Below, piece after piece: positions 6,897 through 13,440 of a DNA stretch of 64,000 nucleotides. This DNA comes from Pseudomonas sp. NBRC 111124 (lineage in GTDB: Bacteria > Pseudomonadota > Gammaproteobacteria > Pseudomonadales > Pseudomonadaceae): positions 19,307 through 83,306 of the forward strand of contig NZ_BCBA01000059.1 of NCBI RefSeq assembly GCF_001320245.1, read 5' to 3'. The notes beneath the pieces were generated by a model that was not told the DNA's origin, did no database searches, and saw only the letters and a program-made list of their open reading frames with translations. The position numbers and the translations under genes are program-made. The number at the start of each line of letters is the position of its first letter. The stretch's first letter is position 1.

Positions 6897-8114
6897 TTAG
6901 AGCATCCCGCGGCCCTTGTTGGCAGCGATGCGCATGCGCAGCGCATTGAGCTTGATGAAGCCAGCAGCATCGGCCTGGTTGTAGGCGCCGCCGTCTTCTT
7001 CAAAGGTCGCGATGTTGGCATCGAACAGCGAATCGTCCGACTTGCGGCCGACCACGATGACATTGCCCTTGTACAGCTTCAGGCGCACGACACCGTTCAC
7101 GTTGACCTGCGAAGCGTCGATCATCTTCTGCAGCATCAGTCGTTCCGGGCTCCACCAGTAGCCGGTGTAGATCAGGCTGGCGTACTTCGGCATCAGCTCG
7201 TCTTTCAGGTGAGCGACTTCGCGGTCCAGGGTGATCGACTCGATGGCGCGGTGCGCCTTGAGCATGATGGTGCCGCCTGGGGTTTCGTAGCAGCCACGGG
7301 ACTTCATGCCCACATAGCGGTTTTCCACGATGTCCAGACGGCCGATGCCGTTGGCGCCGCCGATGCGGTTCAGTTCGGCAAGTACGGTAGCCGGGCTCAT
7401 GTCGACGCCGTCGATGGCGACGATGTCACCATTGCGGTAAGTCAGCTCCAGGTAGGTCGCCTGGTCCGGGGCGTTCTCTGGCGAGACGCTCCAGCGCCAC
7501 ATGTCTTCTTCGTGCTCGGTCCAGGTATCTTCCAGGACACCGCCTTCGTAGGAGATGTGCAGCAGGTTGGCGTCCATCGAGTACGGCGACTTCTTCTTGC
7601 CGTGACGCTCGATCGGGATACCGTGCTTCTCGGCATAGTCCATCAACTTCTCGCGGGACAACAGGTCCCACTCGCGCCATGGCGCGATAACCTTGACGCC
7701 TGGCTTGAGTGCGTAGGCACCCAGCTCGAAGCGCACCTGGTCGTTACCCTTGCCGGTAGCGCCGTGGGAAATGGCGTCGGCGCCGGTCTCGTTGGCGATT
7801 TCGATCAGGCGCTTGGCGATCAGCGGACGAGCGATGGAAGTACCCAGCAGGTACTCGCCTTCGTAGACGGTGTTGGCGCGGAACATCGGGAAGACGAAAT
7901 CGCGCACGAACTCTTCGCGCAGGTCGTCGATGTAGATCTCTTTAACGCCCATTGCCTGCGCTTTGGCACGAGCCGGCTCGACTTCTTCGCCCTGACCCAG
8001 GTCAGCGGTGAAGGTCACCACTTCGCAGTTGTAGGTATCCTGCAGCCACTTGAGAATCACCGAAGTATCAAGGCCGCCGGAATACGCCAGTACGACCTTT
8101 TTTACGTCCGCCAT
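6897..8114 (-). CDS. argG: Argininosuccinate synthase
   Basis: Joins citrulline and aspartate with ATP to make argininosuccinate, the penultimate step of arginine biosynthesis. 405 residues. The N-terminal ATP-pyrophosphatase P-loop reads AYSGGLDTS (10-18). Other family blocks are GATGKGNDQVRFE, ADLGQGEE and YSMDANLLHISYEGG. ATG 8114 opens MADVKKVVLAYSGG, the standard start. A tandem pair of TGTCGC half-sites, 21 bp apart and oriented like the gene, lies 70-96 bases upstream and suggests repression by ArgR. Confidence 0.98.
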   Translation of the reverse strand: MADVKKVVLAYSGGLDTSVILKWLQDTYNCEVVTFTADLGQGEEVEPARAKAQAMGVKEIYIDDLREEFVRDFVFPMFRANTVYEGEYLLGTSIARPLIAKRLIEIANETGADAISHGATGKGNDQVRFELGAYALKPGVKVIAPWREWDLLSREKLMDYAEKHGIPIERHGKKKSPYSMDANLLHISYEGGVLEDTWTEHEEDMWRWSVSPENAPDQATYLELTYRNGDIVAIDGVDMSPATVLAELNRIGGANGIGRLDIVENRYVGMKSRGCYETPGGTIMLKAHRAIESITLDREVAHLKDELMPKYASLIYTGYWWSPERLMLQKMIDASQVNVNGVVRLKLYKGNVIVVGRKSDDSLFDANIATFEEDGGAYNQADAAGFIKLNALRMRIAANKGRGML

Positions 8115-8173
8115 GCCATCACTCCACGGGGTTGTACGGAAAGGGGCCGATTCTACCGGCGTTGCGGATAAAT

Positions 8174-8210
8174 TTACAGTGGGGCGACAGCTTCTGACGA
8201 CAAAGCGACA
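8174..8210 (-). promoter_or_regulatory. Candidate tandem ArgR box upstream of argG
   Basis: On the minus strand TGTCGC occurs at 8210-8205 and again at 8189-8184, exactly 21 bp apart. The second copy is followed by N8 and AA (8175-8174), fitting the Pseudomonas ArgR half-site pattern TGTCGC-N8-AA-N5 in direct repeat. It lies 60-96 bases before the argG start codon, where a promoter is expected. Confidence 0.6.
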
Positions 8211-8286
8211 GGAACTGTCGGTGGGGCGACGTGTTCGCCGCTAAAGGTTCAGCACCTGGCGGCCCTGATGCAATCCCGCTTTGATA

Positions 8287-9240
8287 TCAGGGTGTCTTGG
8301 TCCCAGCCGGCGCCGCAGCAGCTGGCGGGACAGCAGGTGCAGCCTGCACCGGTTGCTGCACCGGCTGGACCATCGGTTTTTCTGCCATCGCCACCCGATC
8401 CAGCTCGATATTCACCCGCCGGTTACGCGCCCGATTGGCCGGGCTGTTGTTCTTCACCAGCGGATACCGCTCACCATGGAAACGCACGTCTATCTGCTCT
8501 TCCGGCACACCATGGGCCTTGAAGTAATCGGCAACGGCCAACGCCCGACGCCGCGATGTGTCGCGATTGGTCAGCCGGTTACCACTGTTGTCGGAGTGAC
8601 CGTTGAGTTCGATGTGGTTCACCGTCGGGTCGGCCTTGAGGTAATCGAGGATCACGTCCAGCCTCGCTCGGGCATCGGCGTCGAGGTCGAAGCCCCCCCC
8701 CGGGAAGCCGACCTGGGTCTGGCGAACCTGGTCATAGTTCATCGGCAGCATCTTGCTGGCACAGACCTGATAGTCGCTGTATGCCTTGACGAAGCTCACC
8801 GGTAATACCCGTACTTCCATCACTCGCCCACCTTCGCCGGCGTAATTGCGTACCACCGTGCTGCGCCCGTCGAGCAAGCCATTGATCAGGCGGCTGGCCT
8901 GGCTTTGCGACGAGCTGAACAGCACGCCGCTGCGGGCCATGCGCACAGCGCCGAGGTTCACATCACCCCGCCCCGGTTGCCAAGGGGCTGCGGCAGCCAG
9001 CAAGGTGGCGGATCCTGCGCCCAGCACATTGCTGTGCGACCGAAGCTGGAACACGGGCTGCTCACCGGCCTTGCGCACGAACTCGCCACTGCCGAAACCG
9101 TCAATCGGCTGAATCAGGCGGCATTCGAACTGGTCACCCTCGACTTGCCAGGCGACATTCTCCATGCGGGTCTGGAAAGTCAGTGCACCGGCCGGCAGGC
9201 TGGCGACAAGGGTCAACAGGGCTAAGTAACGCTGGCGCAC
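8287..9240 (-). CDS. motY: MotY-like flagellar T-ring / OmpA-family protein
   Basis: Periplasmic protein of the flagellar stator ring in polar-flagellated gammaproteobacteria; it anchors stator units to peptidoglycan. Signal peptide RQRYLALLTLVASLPAGA, then a MotY-type N-terminal domain (~FQTRMENVAWQVEGDQFECRLIQPI). The C-terminal OmpA peptidoglycan-binding domain includes IELNGHSDNSGNRLTNRDTSRRRALAVADYF and NRARNRRVNIEL, followed by a Pro/Ala-rich tail. The gene order argG-motY-pyrC-rnt matches the P. aeruginosa motY locus. GTG 9240 is preferred over GTG 9252 because GGAG lies 6 nt before it; 317 residues. A FliA-type promoter lies just upstream. A run of nine G (coding strand) encodes the Gly-Gly-Gly in VGFPGGGFDL. 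Confidence 0.88.
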   Translation of the reverse strand: MRQRYLALLTLVASLPAGALTFQTRMENVAWQVEGDQFECRLIQPIDGFGSGEFVRKAGEQPVFQLRSHSNVLGAGSATLLAAAAPWQPGRGDVNLGAVRMARSGVLFSSSQSQASRLINGLLDGRSTVVRNYAGEGGRVMEVRVLPVSFVKAYSDYQVCASKMLPMNYDQVRQTQVGFPGGGFDLDADARARLDVILDYLKADPTVNHIELNGHSDNSGNRLTNRDTSRRRALAVADYFKAHGVPEEQIDVRFHGERYPLVKNNSPANRARNRRVNIELDRVAMAEKPMVQPVQQPVQAAPAVPPAAAAPAGTKTP

Positions 9241-9276
9241 GAGGGGCTCCACAAATTCTGACGGCTTACAGGCAGG

Positions 9277-9303
9277 CTATCGGACACTTGCCGGAAAACT
9301 TGA
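9277..9303 (-). promoter_or_regulatory. Sigma-28 (FliA) promoter for motY
   Basis: On the minus strand TCAAGTTT (9303-9296), 11-nt spacer, TCCGATAG (9284-9277). The FliA consensus is TAAAGTTT-N11-GCCGATAA: 7/8 and 6/8 matches with the exact spacer. The expected start is about 20-30 bases before the motY start codon. Confidence 0.8.
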
Positions 9304-9370
9304 TAGCCGTGCTCGGACCGGGGTTTTCCGGTAGCATTGGGGCCTGAGTTCGACCCGCCTGGAATCCCCA

Positions 9371-10417
9371 ATGTCCGATCGCCTGACCCTCCTGCGTCCC
9401 GACGACTGGCACATCCATCTGCGCGATGGTGCCGTCCTGCCCCATACCGTTGGCGATGTGGCGCGTACTTTCGCCCGTGCCATCATCATGCCTAACTTGG
9501 TCCCGCCGGTGCGCGATGCCGTCGAAGCCAGCGCCTACCGCGAGCGCATCCTTGCCGCCCGCCCGGCTGGCAGCCGCTTCGAACCGCTGATGGTGCTGTA
9601 CCTCACCGACCGCACCAGCCCCGAGGACATCCGCGTGGCCAAGGCCAGCGGCATCGTGTACGCCGCCAAGCTTTACCCGGCCGGTGCCACCACCAACTCC
9701 GATTCGGGCGTCACCAGCATCGACAACATCTTCCCGGCCATCGAGGCACTGGCGAAAGTCGGCATGCCACTGCTGGTGCACGGTGAAGTAACCCGCAGCG
9801 AGATCGATGTATTCGACCGCGAGAAGCGCTTCATCGACGAGCACATGCGTCGTCTGGTCGAGCGTTTCCCGACCTTGAAAGTGGTGTTCGAACACATCAC
9901 CACCGGTGATGCCGCGCAGTTCGTCACCGAGGCTCCGGCCAACGTGGGCGCCACCATCACTGCCCAGCACCTGCTGTACAACCGCAACCACATGCTGGTC
10001 GGCGGTATCCGCCCGCACTTTTACTGCCTGCCGATCCTCAAACGCAACACCCACCAGGTGGCGCTGCTGGACGCGGCCACCAGTGGCAACCCGAAGTTCT
10101 TCCTCGGCACCGACTCGGCACCGCACGCCCGTCACGCCAAGGAAGCTGCTTGCGGTTGCGCAGGCTGCTACACCGCCTATGCGGCGATCGAGATGTACGC
10201 CGAGGCGTTCGAGCAGCGCAATGCGCTGGACAAGCTGGAAGGCTTCGCCAGCCTCCACGGCCCGGCTTTCTATGGCCTGCCGGCGAACACCGACACCATC
10301 ACCCTGGTCCGTGAAGAATGGACCGCCCCGGACAGCCTGCCATTTGGCGAGCAGACCGTGATCCCGCTGCGTGCCGGTGAAAAACTGCGCTGGCGCCTGC
10401 TGGAGGAAAACGCGTGA
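9371..10417 (+). CDS. pyrC: Dihydroorotase (class II, PyrC)
   Basis: Zinc enzyme that cyclises carbamoyl-aspartate to dihydroorotate in pyrimidine synthesis. 348 residues, normal length. The metal ligands are readable: DDWHIHLRDG (two His), the carboxylated Lys in AAKLYPAGATTNSDSG, His in VHGEV and FEHITT, and Asp in LGTDSAPH. ATG 9371 follows a short leader shared with divergent motY. Its last 4 bases overlap rnt (GTGA). Confidence 0.98.
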   Translation: MSDRLTLLRPDDWHIHLRDGAVLPHTVGDVARTFARAIIMPNLVPPVRDAVEASAYRERILAARPAGSRFEPLMVLYLTDRTSPEDIRVAKASGIVYAAKLYPAGATTNSDSGVTSIDNIFPAIEALAKVGMPLLVHGEVTRSEIDVFDREKRFIDEHMRRLVERFPTLKVVFEHITTGDAAQFVTEAPANVGATITAQHLLYNRNHMLVGGIRPHFYCLPILKRNTHQVALLDAATSGNPKFFLGTDSAPHARHAKEAACGCAGCYTAYAAIEMYAEAFEQRNALDKLEGFASLHGPAFYGLPANTDTITLVREEWTAPDSLPFGEQTVIPLRAGEKLRWRLLEENA

Positions 10418-11088
10418 GCGAAGACCTCTACGAAGACGACCAGGACGGTCAAGGCGGCGGCGGCTCGCGCCACCCGATGGCTGAGCGCTTCCGCGGCTAT
10501 CTGCCGGTCGTGGTGGATGTCGAGACCGGCGGCTTCAACAGCGCCACCGACGCCCTGCTGGAAATCGCCGCAGTGACCATCGGCATGGACGAGAAGGGCT
10601 TCCTGTTCCCCGAGCACACCTACTTCTTCCGGGTAGAGCCGTTCGAAGGGGCCAATATCGAGCAGGCCGCGCTGGAGTTCACCGGCATCAAGCTGGACCA
10701 CCCGTTGCGCATGGCGGTGAGCGAGGAAAGCGCGCTCACCGACATCTTCCGCGGTGTGCGCAAGGCGCTGAAGGCAAACGGTTGCAAGCGGGCGATCCTG
10801 GTCGGTCACAACAGCAGCTTCGACCTTGGCTTCCTCAATGCAGCGGTTACCCGCAACGATATCAAGCGCAACCCGTTCCACCCGTTCTCCAGCTTCGACA
10901 CCGCCACCCTGGCTGGCCTGGCGTATGGCCAGACCGTGCTGGCGCGGGCCTGCCAGAGCGCCGACATCGACTTCGACGGCCGTGAGGCACATTCGGCGCG
11001 TTACGACACCGAGAAGACGGCCGAGCTGTTCTGCGGCATCGTCAACCGCTGGAAAGAAATGGGCGGCTGGCGCGACTTCAACGATTGA
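10414..11088 (+). CDS. rnt: Ribonuclease T
   Basis: DEDD-family 3'-5' exoribonuclease for tRNA end turnover and stable RNA maturation. 224 residues. ExoI is VVVDVETGGFN, ExoII is VGHNSSFDLGFLN, and ExoIII is HSARYDTEKTAELF with the catalytic His and Asp. The start is GTG 10414, overlapping the pyrC stop; the two form an operon. A REP pair follows directly. Confidence 0.97.
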   Translation: MSEDLYEDDQDGQGGGGSRHPMAERFRGYLPVVVDVETGGFNSATDALLEIAAVTIGMDEKGFLFPEHTYFFRVEPFEGANIEQAALEFTGIKLDHPLRMAVSEESALTDIFRGVRKALKANGCKRAILVGHNSSFDLGFLNAAVTRNDIKRNPFHPFSSFDTATLAGLAYGQTVLARACQSADIDFDGREAHSARYDTEKTAELFCGIVNRWKEMGGWRDFND

Positions 11089-11096
11089 ACTGAAAA

Positions 11097-11187
11097 TCTT
11101 CGCGGGTAAACCCGCTCCCACAGGTACCGCATCGGCCTCAGCCATTTTGCGATTCCTGTAGGAGCGGGTTCACCCGCGAAGAGGCCA
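11097..11187. repeat. Inverted pair of P. putida-type REP elements
   Basis: Forward copy 11097-11123 (CTTCGCGGGTAAACCCGCTC core) and reverse-complement copy 11155-11187, separated by 31 bases, between rnt and the peroxiredoxin terminator. Each copy is itself an imperfect palindrome around CGCGGGT/ACCCGC. It is the same element as at 54188-54284 and 63934-63968. Confidence 0.9.
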
Positions 11188-11201
11188 GTACAAGCTGGCA
11201 C

Positions 11202-11231
11202 AAAAAAACCGGCCACATGGGCCGGTTTTTT
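11202..11231. terminator. Bidirectional terminator between rnt and peroxiredoxin
   Basis: AACCGGCC / GGCCGGTT stem (11208-11227) with an A run before and a T run after, so it can end transcription on both strands of this convergent pair. Confidence 0.88.
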
Positions 11232-11245
11232 CATGCGCGTGGCAA

Positions 11246-11848
11246 TTACAGCTTGCCAGCGTTCTCGCTCAGGTAAGCAGCAACGCCTTCGGGCGAAGCG
11301 GTCATGCCCTGGTCGCCTTTCTTCCAGTTGGCCGGGCAGACTTCGCCGTGCTCTTCGTGGAATTGCAGGGCGTCGACCAGACGCAGCAGTTCGTCCATGT
11401 TGCGGCCCAGTGGCAGGTCGTTGACGATCTGCGAACGGACAACACCGTTGGTGTCGATCAGGAAAGCACCACGGAAGGCTACGCCGCCTTCGGACTCGAC
11501 GTCGTAGGCCTTGCAGATTTCGTGGGTGATGTCGGCAGCCAGGGTGTACTTGACCTGGCCGATACCGCCGGCGTTGACCGGGGTGTTACGCCAGGCGTTG
11601 TGGGTGAAGTGCGAGTCGATCGAAACGCCGATCACTTCAACGTTGCGCGCCTGGAAGTCAGGGATGCGGTTGTCCAGGGCGATCAGCTCGGACGGGCAGA
11701 CGAAGGTGAAGTCCAGTGGGTAGAAGAACACCAGGCCGTACTTGCCCTTGATGGCCGAAGCCAGGTTGAAGCTGTCGACGATTTCGCCATTGCCCAGGAC
11801 GGCTGGGACGGTGAAGTCGGGGGCTTGTTTGCCAACGAGTACGCTCAT
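11246..11848 (-). CDS. 2-Cys peroxiredoxin (AhpC/TSA type)
   Basis: Thiol peroxidase reducing H2O2 and organic hydroperoxides. 200 residues. Peroxidatic Cys51 lies in FYPLDFTFVCPSE; resolving Cys171 lies in HGEVCPANWKKG, so it is a typical 2-Cys enzyme. The GGIG and C-terminal region suggest a sensitive form. It sits next to bfd/bfr iron storage genes, divergent from bfd, as in other pseudomonads (PA3529-like). It is not the canonical ahpC of an ahpCF operon: no ahpF is adjacent. Confidence 0.95.
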   Translation of the reverse strand: MSVLVGKQAPDFTVPAVLGNGEIVDSFNLASAIKGKYGLVFFYPLDFTFVCPSELIALDNRIPDFQARNVEVIGVSIDSHFTHNAWRNTPVNAGGIGQVKYTLAADITHEICKAYDVESEGGVAFRGAFLIDTNGVVRSQIVNDLPLGRNMDELLRLVDALQFHEEHGEVCPANWKKGDQGMTASPEGVAAYLSENAGKL

Positions 11849-11995
11849 TGCAATCTCCTAGTGAGAGTGGAAAACCGTTTGCCGGGCCAAGCAGGCTTGC
11901 CCGACATCCAACAAAGGCTGACCATCATACACGGCTTCCGGTGACAGGCCGAATGCAACCGTCGGTCGCTCAAGCACGGCCCTTTCAGAAAGTCC

Positions 11996-12014
11996 TTTGA
12001 CAAGCATTCTCATT
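11996..12014 (+). promoter_or_regulatory. Candidate Fur box upstream of bfd
   Basis: TTTGACAAGCATTCTCATT matches the 19-bp Fur consensus AATGATAATCATTCTCATT at 15 of 19 positions, 48 bases before the bfd start. Iron-starvation control of bfd is known in pseudomonads, which supports the call. Confidence 0.6.
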
Positions 12015-12061
12015 AACATTAAGCTCCAACCCATCGACTCAACCCGCGATGGTCAGCCCTT

Positions 12062-12283
12062 ATGTATGTGTGTCTTTGTGTCGGCGTCACCGACGGACAG
12101 ATCCGCGATGCGATCTATGAAGGATGCTGCAGTTACAAGGAAGTCCGAGCTGCGACCAACGTCGCCAGCCAGTGTGGCAAATGCGCCTGCCTGGCCAAAG
12201 AGGTGGTCCGTGAGACCCTCACCGAATTGCAGGTGAGCCAGCACGCCGCCCTGCCCTATCCGGTGGAATTTACTGCTGCCTGA
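12062..12283 (+). CDS. bfd: Bacterioferritin-associated ferredoxin
   Basis: Small [2Fe-2S] protein that docks on bacterioferritin and reduces its core to release iron. 73 residues. The cluster ligands Cys4, Cys6, Cys38 and Cys41 (MYVCLC...SQCGKC) are all present. Followed by a strong terminator and then bfr. A Fur-like box lies upstream, consistent with induction when iron is low. Confidence 0.97.
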   Translation: MYVCLCVGVTDGQIRDAIYEGCCSYKEVRAATNVASQCGKCACLAKEVVRETLTELQVSQHAALPYPVEFTAA

Positions 12284-12300
12284 TGTTACAGAATTCGAAG

Positions 12301-12327
12301 AACCGGACCTTGTGTCCGGTTTTTTTA
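12301..12327 (+). terminator. bfd terminator
   Basis: AACCGGAC / GTCCGGTT stem, 5-nt loop, then TTTTT. It separates bfd from bfr, so the two are transcribed independently. Confidence 0.92.
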
Positions 12328-12484
12328 TGCCGGTATATCAACAAGTTAGCGCTTCAACGCGGTTCACAAACATTCTTATTCCTATTAATTTTCACTTATT
12401 ATTCAAATACTTAGGTTTGACAGCCCCCAGTTACAAGCTCAAACTTCCCTGTATTGGCACACTTCTACAGGGCAGGAACCCGTC

Positions 12485-12958
12485 ATGAAAGGCGACGTAA
12501 GCGTCATCCAGCATCTCAACAAGATCCTCGGAAACGAGCTGGTCGCGATCAACCAGTACTTCCTGCACGCACGCATGTACGAAGATTGGGGCCTGAACAA
12601 GCTCGGCAAGCACGAGTACAAAGAGTCCATCGACGAGATGAAGCACGCTGACAAACTGATCAAGCGTATTCTCTTCCTCGAAGGCATCCCCAACGTTCAG
12701 GACTTGGGCAAGCTGCTGATCGGCGAGCACACCAAAGAGATGCTCGAGTGCGACCTGAAGATCGAACAGAAAGGCCTGGTTGACTTGAAAGCCGCCATCG
12801 CCCACTGCGAAACCGCTGGCGACTTCGGTTCGCGTGACATGCTCGAAGACATCCTCGAGTCCGAGGAAGAGCATATCGACTGGCTGGAAACCCAACTCGG
12901 CCTGATCGACAAGATCGGCATCGAGAACTACCTGCAGTCGCAGATGGGCGAAGAGTAA
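12485..12958 (+). CDS. bfr: Bacterioferritin
   Basis: Subunit of the 24-mer iron-storage shell with heme at dimer interfaces. 157 residues. Ferroxidase ligands are visible (Glu18, Glu51, His54, and later Glu94/Glu127/His130-type residues in LEDILESEEEHIDW). Met52 (IDEMKHAD) is the heme axial ligand. It corresponds to the BfrB type, the true storage protein partnered by Bfd in P. aeruginosa. The AT-rich leader at 12330-12420 is the likely promoter; no confident Fur site was fixed there. Confidence 0.97.
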   Translation: MKGDVSVIQHLNKILGNELVAINQYFLHARMYEDWGLNKLGKHEYKESIDEMKHADKLIKRILFLEGIPNVQDLGKLLIGEHTKEMLECDLKIEQKGLVDLKAAIAHCETAGDFGSRDMLEDILESEEEHIDWLETQLGLIDKIGIENYLQSQMGEE

Positions 12959-12971
12959 TTTCCCCGCCCAT

Positions 12972-13001
12972 AAAAAAACCCGCCTTGAGCGGGTTTTTTT
13001 G
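12972..13001. terminator. Bidirectional terminator between bfr and grxD
   Basis: AACCCGC / GCGGGTT (12977-12983 and 12989-12995), preceded by seven A and followed by T7. Confidence 0.92.
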
Positions 13002-13013
13002 TCTGGCTGAACG

Positions 13014-13349
13014 TCAGGCTTCGGAAGCCTTGGCCTTGGCGGCGGCGTCCTTGATCAGGGCCTGCAGTTCACCCTTCTCGAACATTTCCAGCATGATGTC
13101 GCTGCCGCCAACCAGCTCACCGGCTACCCACAGTTGCGGGAAGGTCGGCCAGTTGGCGTATTTTGGCAGGTTGGCGCGGATTTCCGGGTTCTGCAGGATG
13201 TCGACGTAGGCGAACTTCTCGCCGCAACCCATCACAGCCTGCGATGCCTTGGCCGAGAACCCGCACTGCGGGGCATTCGGCGAGCCTTTCATGTAAAGCA
13301 GAATGGTGTTGTTGGCAATCTGCTCTTTGATCGTATCGATGATATCCAT
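13014..13349 (-). CDS. grxD: Monothiol glutaredoxin (Grx4 type)
   Basis: CGFS-type glutaredoxin that binds and transfers [2Fe-2S] clusters. 111 residues with the active motif PQCGFS (Cys29) and the glutathione-binding residues in WPTFPQLWVAGELVGGSDI. Convergent with bfr; grouped with iron genes. Confidence 0.97.
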   Translation of the reverse strand: MDIIDTIKEQIANNTILLYMKGSPNAPQCGFSAKASQAVMGCGEKFAYVDILQNPEIRANLPKYANWPTFPQLWVAGELVGGSDIMLEMFEKGELQALIKDAAAKAKASEA

Positions 13350-13440
13350 CTAGCACCTCAGCTGAACTTTCCGACGCGATCGTCGGCACGGTGACGCATT
13401 GTATCGGAAAGCCGAGCAGCGTGCTCGGCCTTACCATTGC

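Noticed and set aside
12330..12420. AT-rich bfr leader as a Fur box
   Set aside because: Several GATAAT-like hexamers can be forced, but none reaches a convincing 19-bp match; likely only promoter AT content.
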